DNA of 64,000 nt from an uncultured Bacilli bacterium. GTDB taxonomy: Bacteria > Bacillota_I > Bacilli_A > RFN20 > CAG-631. The stretch is taken from assembly GCA_947627355.1 (NCBI GenBank), contig CANQVX010000002.1, positions 1 through 64,000 on the forward strand, read 5' to 3'. The notes beneath the pieces are model-generated. The model ran no database searches. It saw nothing but the letters and a program-made list of their open reading frames with translations, and was not told the DNA's origin. The position numbers were made by a program, and so were the translations under genes. Below are positions 59,562 through 64,000 of this stretch, piece after piece (within the stretch, counting starts at the first letter, position 1; each line of letters begins with the position of its first letter).

Positions 59562-59782
59562 GTTTATAAAATTTGTGTTTATAAACAAAAGCGAAAAGCA
59601 AAATAATAGATATTTTTTGGGAGTGCGCTCGCAAAAAACATTAAGGTGTAACAAGAAATTGTTCAAAGTTGCTATTTATAAAAAAATGATTCTACCGGTA
59701 ATTTTATTAACAAATTTAATTTTGAAGTTTAAAATTGCTAATAACAATCTTTTTACCGGTCAAATCATGTTTTTTAATTGTT
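59562..59782. other. spacer with an isolated GGGAGTGCGCTCGCAAAA copy
   Basis: The copy at 59619-59636 matches the 23-bp tandem repeats at 58012. A short stretch at 59747-59767 is identical to part of the SDR gene start region (AATCTTTTTACCGGTCAAAT, 41491-41511 area). It may be a fragment of a lost SDR gene or a chance match. No gene is recognised. Confidence 0.35.
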
Positions 59783-60988
59783 TTATTTATCTTCTAGTAA
59801 CCATTTAGCAATATCTTTAATGATAACTCCTTGAAATGTAAAATCTTCATGATGAGTTCTAGCAATTATCATCTTTGGGTAGGCATCTCTGATTTTTAAT
59901 AATGACGAAACTTCACGTTTAAATGTTTCACTTTCTAAATCATCGCCGATTTCACTTGATACTTGGATGTATATTTTTTCATTTCTTTTTTGAGCAACAA
60001 AAGTAATTTCTATATCATATAATTTACCAACATGTACTTCATATCCACGTCTTAACAATTCGATTAATACTATGTTTTCATAAACCTTTCCAAAGTCAAT
60101 GTTGGTTGTACCAAGAATAGCATATTTAAATGAATGATCAGCCAAATAATATTTTTCTAATGAATTTAGGTATTTCTTACCTCTGATATCATATCTACTA
60201 ATCTTATAAAATGCAAAGGCGTTGCATAAATAGTCAATATATCTTTTAATAGTTTTATCAGTGATTTTATTTTTTTGTAAATTAATTGATTTAGTGACAT
60301 TAGTTACTGATGTAATGTTAGAAATATTATCAATTAAAAAGTCTGATAAACTATTTAATATTTTTTCATTTCGAATATTATATTTTGTTTTTATATCTCT
60401 AACGATTAGAGTATTATAAACATCTTTGATATATAAATATCTATCTTCTTGATTGTTATAAACATATGAACCAGGCATTCCACCATCGATAACGTATTTA
60501 CTAAAAGATGATTCAATATCATCATAACCATAATACTTCATGTATTCTTTAAATGAAAAAGGATAGACTTCAATTGGAAAAGTTCTTCCGATAAATAAAG
60601 TTGCTAAATCACTACTAAGTAAGAAAGCATTAGAACCAGTGATATAAATGTCATATTTTTCTTCTGCGTGTAGCCAATTAATTGCTTTTTCAAAATCTTT
60701 ACACATTTGAACTTCATCGATTAAAACAAAATTATTGGCGTCTTTGTTATATCTATTACTTATGTAATCATAAAGAGCATTGCAATCAGCTATTTTATCA
60801 AATTCTTTAAGATTATAGTTAATATGAATCACATTATTATCTTTGCCGTTTTCTTCAATATATTGTTTGAATGCTTCTAGCAATTTTGATTTTCCCGAAC
60901 GTCTTATACCTGTTATAACTTTGATATCTGGTGTTTTCATAACGCTGATTAATTTATTTAAATATGTGTCTTTTTTAATTAGTTTCAT
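59783..60988 (-). CDS. AAA ATPase with DUF4143 domain, GIRR-x-GKS subfamily
   Basis: About 401 residues. Walker A is ITGIRRSGKSKLLE, Walker B FVLIDEVQMC and the sensor YITGSNAFLLSSDL; the DUF4143 part includes YDIRGKKYLNSLEKYYLAD and IEITFVAQKRNEKIYIQVS. It resembles the protein at 25004 more than its direct neighbours. A ribosome binding site is not obvious (GGGTGATGATTT). It is divergent from the AbiE genes and shares their upstream region, where a palindrome (61019-61056) may control it. Confidence 0.88.
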   Translation of the reverse strand: MKLIKKDTYLNKLISVMKTPDIKVITGIRRSGKSKLLEAFKQYIEENGKDNNVIHINYNLKEFDKIADCNALYDYISNRYNKDANNFVLIDEVQMCKDFEKAINWLHAEEKYDIYITGSNAFLLSSDLATLFIGRTFPIEVYPFSFKEYMKYYGYDDIESSFSKYVIDGGMPGSYVYNNQEDRYLYIKDVYNTLIVRDIKTKYNIRNEKILNSLSDFLIDNISNITSVTNVTKSINLQKNKITDKTIKRYIDYLCNAFAFYKISRYDIRGKKYLNSLEKYYLADHSFKYAILGTTNIDFGKVYENIVLIELLRRGYEVHVGKLYDIEITFVAQKRNEKIYIQVSSEIGDDLESETFKREVSSLLKIRDAYPKMIIARTHHEDFTFQGVIIKDIAKWLLEDK

Positions 60989-61018
60989 AAATCATCACCC
61001 ATTATTTATTATATATCC

Positions 61019-61056
61019 TATTCCGAAAAATCAAATTTTTTAAACTTTTCGGAATA
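61019..61056. promoter_or_regulatory. 11-bp inverted repeat (TATTCCGAAAA) in the divergent promoter region
   Basis: TATTCCGAAAA (61019-61029) and TTTTCGGAATA (61046-61056) form a perfect inverted repeat 30 bases upstream of the ATPase start. It is well placed as an operator for the minus-strand ATPase gene. Confidence 0.6.
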
Positions 61057-61110
61057 GAAATTATAATTAACTTATGGTTTGTTCCTAATAAATCATTAAA
61101 AACATGTTTC

Positions 61111-61147
61111 TTTCTACATACATATGTTGTATAATAGAATGTAGAAA
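61111..61147 (+). promoter_or_regulatory. abiE promoter with operator-like inverted repeat around the -10 box
   Basis: TTTCTACAT (61111-61119) and ATGTAGAAA (61139-61147) are a perfect inverted repeat. The TATAAT (61130-61135) lies between them. AbiEi antitoxins bind inverted repeats in their own promoter in known systems. Confidence 0.65.
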
Positions 61148-61160
61148 GGAACAAGATAAC

Positions 61161-61754
61161 ATGAACAACACAGATTATATTTTAAACTTAGCTAAGAAAA
61201 ACAAAGGGATTATTACAACCAAAGAAGTTGTTGATAATAATATAAAAAAGACATATCTGTCTAGACTAGTTAGTTGTGGAAAATTAGAAAGAATTAAAAA
61301 AGGATTATATGCTTTGCCTTCTTCTTGGGGTGATGAATATTTTAATTTGGTTTATAAAAATAATGCTATCTTTTGTGATGAAACAGCTTTGTATTTTTTA
61401 GGTTTATGTGAATCAGTTCCAAGCACATATCATATTGCTGTTAAAAGAGGATATAATGCAAGCCTTAAAAAAATAGAAAAAGTTAAATTACATTATATAA
61501 ATCCTAATCTTTTTGAACTAGGAATAATCGAAATTAAAAGTCCTCAAGGACAAATTATTAAGTGTTATAATGCAGAAAGATGTATCTGTGATATGTTAAA
61601 AAACAAAAATAGTCATGATATAGAAACAATCAAATATGCGATAACAACATATTTGAAAGATAAGAATAAAAGAAACTTACCATTACTTATTGAATATTCA
61701 AAAAAATTAAAAGTAGAAAAAGAAATAAATGCATATTTGGAGGTGCTTATATAA
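61161..61754 (+). CDS. AbiEi-family antitoxin/transcriptional regulator
   Basis: This 197-residue protein has the AbiEi layout: an N-terminal winged helix (IITTKEVVDNNIKKTYLSRL then KGLYALP), followed by AETALYFLGLCESVPSTYHI-type strands and the C-terminal domain (KCYNAERCICDMLKNKNSHD). In type IV toxin-antitoxin systems it represses the operon and opposes the AbiEii nucleotidyltransferase. I use the ATG at 61161; the frame extends further, but the longer part has no ribosome binding site. It overlaps the toxin start by one base (TAATG). The toxin gene is broken, so the antitoxin may be retained without its partner. Confidence 0.85.
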   Translation: MNNTDYILNLAKKNKGIITTKEVVDNNIKKTYLSRLVSCGKLERIKKGLYALPSSWGDEYFNLVYKNNAIFCDETALYFLGLCESVPSTYHIAVKRGYNASLKKIEKVKLHYINPNLFELGIIEIKSPQGQIIKCYNAERCICDMLKNKNSHDIETIKYAITTYLKDKNKRNLPLLIEYSKKLKVEKEINAYLEVLI

Positions 61755-62609
61755 TGTTTGATGCAAGCAAATTAAAATTAAAGGTAAAAACAATGGCACA
61801 AGAAAATAACTTGGAGCCGCAAGATATTATGCAAATGTATTTTTTTTGAAAGAATTTTATATAGAATTTCTATAAGCAAATATAAAAGTGGCTTTATTTT
61901 AAAAGGTGGATTGTTGTTGTCTTCAATGTTTGGCGGAAATCGTAGAACGACTCAAGACATGGATGCAATGATAAAAGGAATTCCGCTTAACCAAGCAAAA
62001 ATCGAAAAAATTGTTAAAGAAATAATTAATATAAGATGTGACGATGGTATAAATTATTAGTTAATAAAAACAAGCGAAATAAGGATAAATGATAAATATA
62101 AAGGAATAAGAGCAAATTTAATAGGATGTATGGAGCACTTGCGAGTTCCTCTTTCAATTGATATAACAACGGGCGATCCAGTAACGCCAAGGGAATTAGA
62201 ATATAGATATAAATGCTTGTTTGAAGACTCTTATATTAATATTATGGCTTTTAATATTGAAACGATTATAGCCGAAAAATTTGAAACTCTTATTTCTGAT
62301 AACATTTTAAATACAAGAGCAAAAGATTTTTATGATTTATACTTGTTGTTAAATGAATATAAAAACAAAATTGATAAAAAAACATTGGTGAAGGCAATTA
62401 AAAACACATTTGTTAGAAGAAACGTCGATTTTGATGTTGAAAAAATATCAAACAATTTCAATATAGTTGCAAAAAGCGATAAACTTAAAAGAAATTTTGA
62501 AAATTATAAAAGCAAAAAAAATTATGTATCAAGCATTGATTATTACAAGATAATGGAGGTAATTAGTTTTGTTATAGAAACACTAAAAGAAGAAATGGTA
62601 ATTGTTTAG
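61754..62609 (+). pseudogene. broken AbiEii-type nucleotidyltransferase (toxin)
   Basis: The ATG at 61754 overlaps the antitoxin stop. The frame runs about 31 codons to a TGA behind a T8 run (61840-61847); a run of seven T would continue into FERILYRISISKYKSGFILK. The polymerase-beta-like motif GGLLLSSMFGGNRRTTQDMD is read in the second frame. A TAG at 62058-62060 then interrupts it, and the same frame continues to 62609 (LRVPLSIDITTGDP and so on). So there is one frameshift and one stop codon. The TAG most likely replaced a sense codon. Confidence 0.85.
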
Positions 62610-62632
62610 AAATGCGAATTTACAAAAATCAT

Positions 62633-62684
62633 AAAAAGACTGCTGTTTAACTAAATTTAAAAAGTTTTTCAACAGTCTTTTTGA
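62633..62684. terminator. bidirectional terminator between convergent genes
   Basis: AAAAAGA-CTGTT pairs with AACAG-TCTTTTT (from 62633 and to 62682), with a 3-base bulge and a 22-base loop. It separates abiE from the ATPase gene. Confidence 0.6.
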
Positions 62685-62687
62685 ATA

Positions 62688-63986
62688 TTATTTGATACAA
62701 AATACTGCATATAAAGGAACTGATTTAATATTGTTTTCAAAACCAAAGTTTTTAGTTGAAACCTTTATTGAATAAGTTGGTTTATATTTATTAACATAAA
62801 CCGATAAACTTTTAGAACGAACATTGTCACTAGATTTTACTTCAATTGGAATGATATCTTTGCCAATTCTTGTTATGAAATCAATTTCGGCTTGATTTGT
62901 GCTATTCCAATAATAACAAGATAATTTATTTACTATTAATTGGTTGTTAACATAGTTTTCAACAAGTCCGCCTTTGAAATAATTAATGTTTTCATTATCA
63001 TAGATGATATCATCAACTAAGATGTTTTCGTTGGCACAACATAAACCAACATCATTCATATAGAATTTGAAGTCTTGTAGTGATTTATATGAATTAAGTG
63101 GTAACATAATCTGTTCTAAACGATATAGCCTATTGGCAATACCTGCTAAACATATCCATTCAATTGCATTTTCAAATTCGCTAGCTCTAGCACTAGGCTT
63201 TACTAACGAATATTTAAACTTTTTGTTTTCTTTTGCAAGTTGAGTGCTAATGTTTTCATATATCATTTTAGTTTTTGGTATTTCAGTTGCTTTGTTATAT
63301 TTACTCATATCATTAAAATATGAATCTAAGATTTCAATTTGTTTTATTTTTACTAATTCATAGTTTTTACTTTGAATGTATTCATTTACAACCGATGGCA
63401 TGCCACCAACAAACAAATATGTTTTATATAACAATAAAGCGTTCATATGAAAGGCTTCACTTATAGGTGTATTAGTTTCATAACATTTATTTATTTCATC
63501 TATTAGATATTGGTTGTTAGTAGCCATTAGAAATTCTTCAAAATCAAGAGGATATAAATTCATGAATTCAACTTTTCCTACTGGAAACGAAAAAGTATCA
63601 CGATTAACAGCAAGACCTAATAAAGAACCCATAGCAATGATATGATATTCATTAGCATATTCACAAAAATACTTAAGGCTAGTTAATGCTTCAGGACAGG
63701 CTTGTATTTCATCAAAGATAATTAATGTGTGACCGGGAATTATTTCTTTTTGTTTATAATGTGCTAGATCAGCAATGATCCTAGAAGGAATCAAATCACT
63801 ACTAAATAAGCTTTTTATTTTTTTATCGTATTCAAAATTACAATAAACATAGTTAGCATATTCTTTGCTAGCAAACAAGTTTACAATATAAGTTTTTCCT
63901 ACTTGTCTAGCGCCTTGTAAGATTAATGGCTTTCTATCTTTTTTTGTTTTCCAAGCCAATAAATCTTTATATATTTTTCGTTCCAT
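62688..63986 (-). CDS. AAA ATPase with DUF4143 domain, third of the G-x-RQ-x-GKT subfamily
   Basis: About 432 residues. Walker A is QGARQVGKTYIV near residues 24-35, Walker B LIIFDEIQACPEALTSL, and the sensor GSLLGLAVN. The DUF4143 part ends with YYWNSTNQAEIDFITRIGKD and IIPIEVKSSD. It starts with MERKIYKDLLAWKTKKDRKP, like its paralogues at 56.4 and 58.1 kb. The upstream promoter region is beyond the window. It converges on the abiE genes. Confidence 0.88.
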   Translation of the reverse strand: MERKIYKDLLAWKTKKDRKPLILQGARQVGKTYIVNLFASKEYANYVYCNFEYDKKIKSLFSSDLIPSRIIADLAHYKQKEIIPGHTLIIFDEIQACPEALTSLKYFCEYANEYHIIAMGSLLGLAVNRDTFSFPVGKVEFMNLYPLDFEEFLMATNNQYLIDEINKCYETNTPISEAFHMNALLLYKTYLFVGGMPSVVNEYIQSKNYELVKIKQIEILDSYFNDMSKYNKATEIPKTKMIYENISTQLAKENKKFKYSLVKPSARASEFENAIEWICLAGIANRLYRLEQIMLPLNSYKSLQDFKFYMNDVGLCCANENILVDDIIYDNENINYFKGGLVENYVNNQLIVNKLSCYYWNSTNQAEIDFITRIGKDIIPIEVKSSDNVRSKSLSVYVNKYKPTYSIKVSTKNFGFENNIKSVPLYAVFCIK

Positions 63987-64000
63987 AGTATCGCCTCAAG

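Noticed and set aside
59747-59767. fragment of an SDR gene
   Set aside because: Only about 21 bases match the SDR gene at 41.5 kb and the frame stops soon after; too short to call a pseudogene.
59560-59808. plus-strand frame of 82 codons between two ATPase genes
   Set aside because: It runs through the lone 23-bp repeat copy and into the end of the opposite-strand ATPase gene, has no ribosome binding site and has a composition typical of AT-rich spacer.
2734-62609. Mycoplasma code (TGA as Trp)
   Set aside because: TGA ends several solid genes with correctly placed downstream starts (2737, 5771, 29077, 46649), and Trp is encoded by TGG.

Overview
The window is very AT-rich bacterial DNA carrying a replication-origin neighbourhood. 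The order rpmH-rnpA-yidC-jag (minus strand) facing dnaA-dnaN (plus strand), with DnaA boxes between rpmH and dnaA, marks oriC at about 16.5 kb. Several solid genes end in TGA (queC, the small regulator of the R-M locus, the TasA-like protein), so the standard bacterial code applies, not the Mycoplasma code. AT bias, Bacillota-type leader RNAs (preQ1-I, S-box) and gene content point to a gut-type low-GC Bacillota lineage (Erysipelotrichia / RF39 / Acholeplasma-like); I cannot name a genus.

Layout. (1) 1-6.3 kb is an accessory block: a large serine recombinase surrounded by nested inverted repeats, then a five-gene restriction-modification locus (regulator, two DNA methyltransferases, a LAGLIDADG-like protein, a PD-(D/E)XK nuclease), ending at what looks like a tRNA-Ser 3' end with its terminator. 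(2) 6.5-9.1 kb holds a Fic protein and a glycosyltransferase. (3) 9.1-11.7 kb is a minus-strand sugar operon (SGNH hydrolase, TIM-barrel epimerase, Gfo/Idh/MocA dehydrogenase). (4) 11.9-19.5 kb is the origin region; recF, gyrB and gyrA do not follow dnaN. (5) 19.6-28.2 kb is mixed: a broken HD-domain gene, an AGE epimerase, tRNA-Gly, a second Fic gene with a damaged 5' end, an AlbA-type ATPase and a DUF4143 AAA ATPase, then an ArsB/NhaD transporter. (6) 28.2-30.3 kb is a queuosine operon under a preQ1-I riboswitch. (7) 30.4-41.6 kb holds an S-box-controlled N-formylglutamate-amidohydrolase-like gene, a MalY-type aminotransferase, a 1407-residue acyl-CoA dehydratase activase, pyrophosphatase, a sugar kinase and an SDR. 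(8) 41.7-43.0 kb carries an Abi_2/HEPN protein with two tandem copies of a structured small RNA just downstream; this is the best candidate for a little-described system here. (9) 43.3-49.9 kb holds an SGNH lipoprotein, glyA, two secreted surface proteins and a BofA-like protein. (10) 50.2-56.0 kb is an operon of unknown function with two large related HTH proteins and a MATE-like transporter, followed by another HTH protein. (11) 56.1-64 kb contains four more DUF4143 ATPases, several families of direct repeats and an AbiE locus whose toxin gene is broken.

Transcription mostly runs away from oriC for about 20 kb on the right arm and 7 kb on the left. The accessory blocks (R-M, Fic genes, Abi_2 plus RNAs, AbiE, DUF4143 ATPases) suggest that the origin flanks of this strain collect defence and toxin-type cassettes. 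All functions are read from sequence motifs; no database search was possible.
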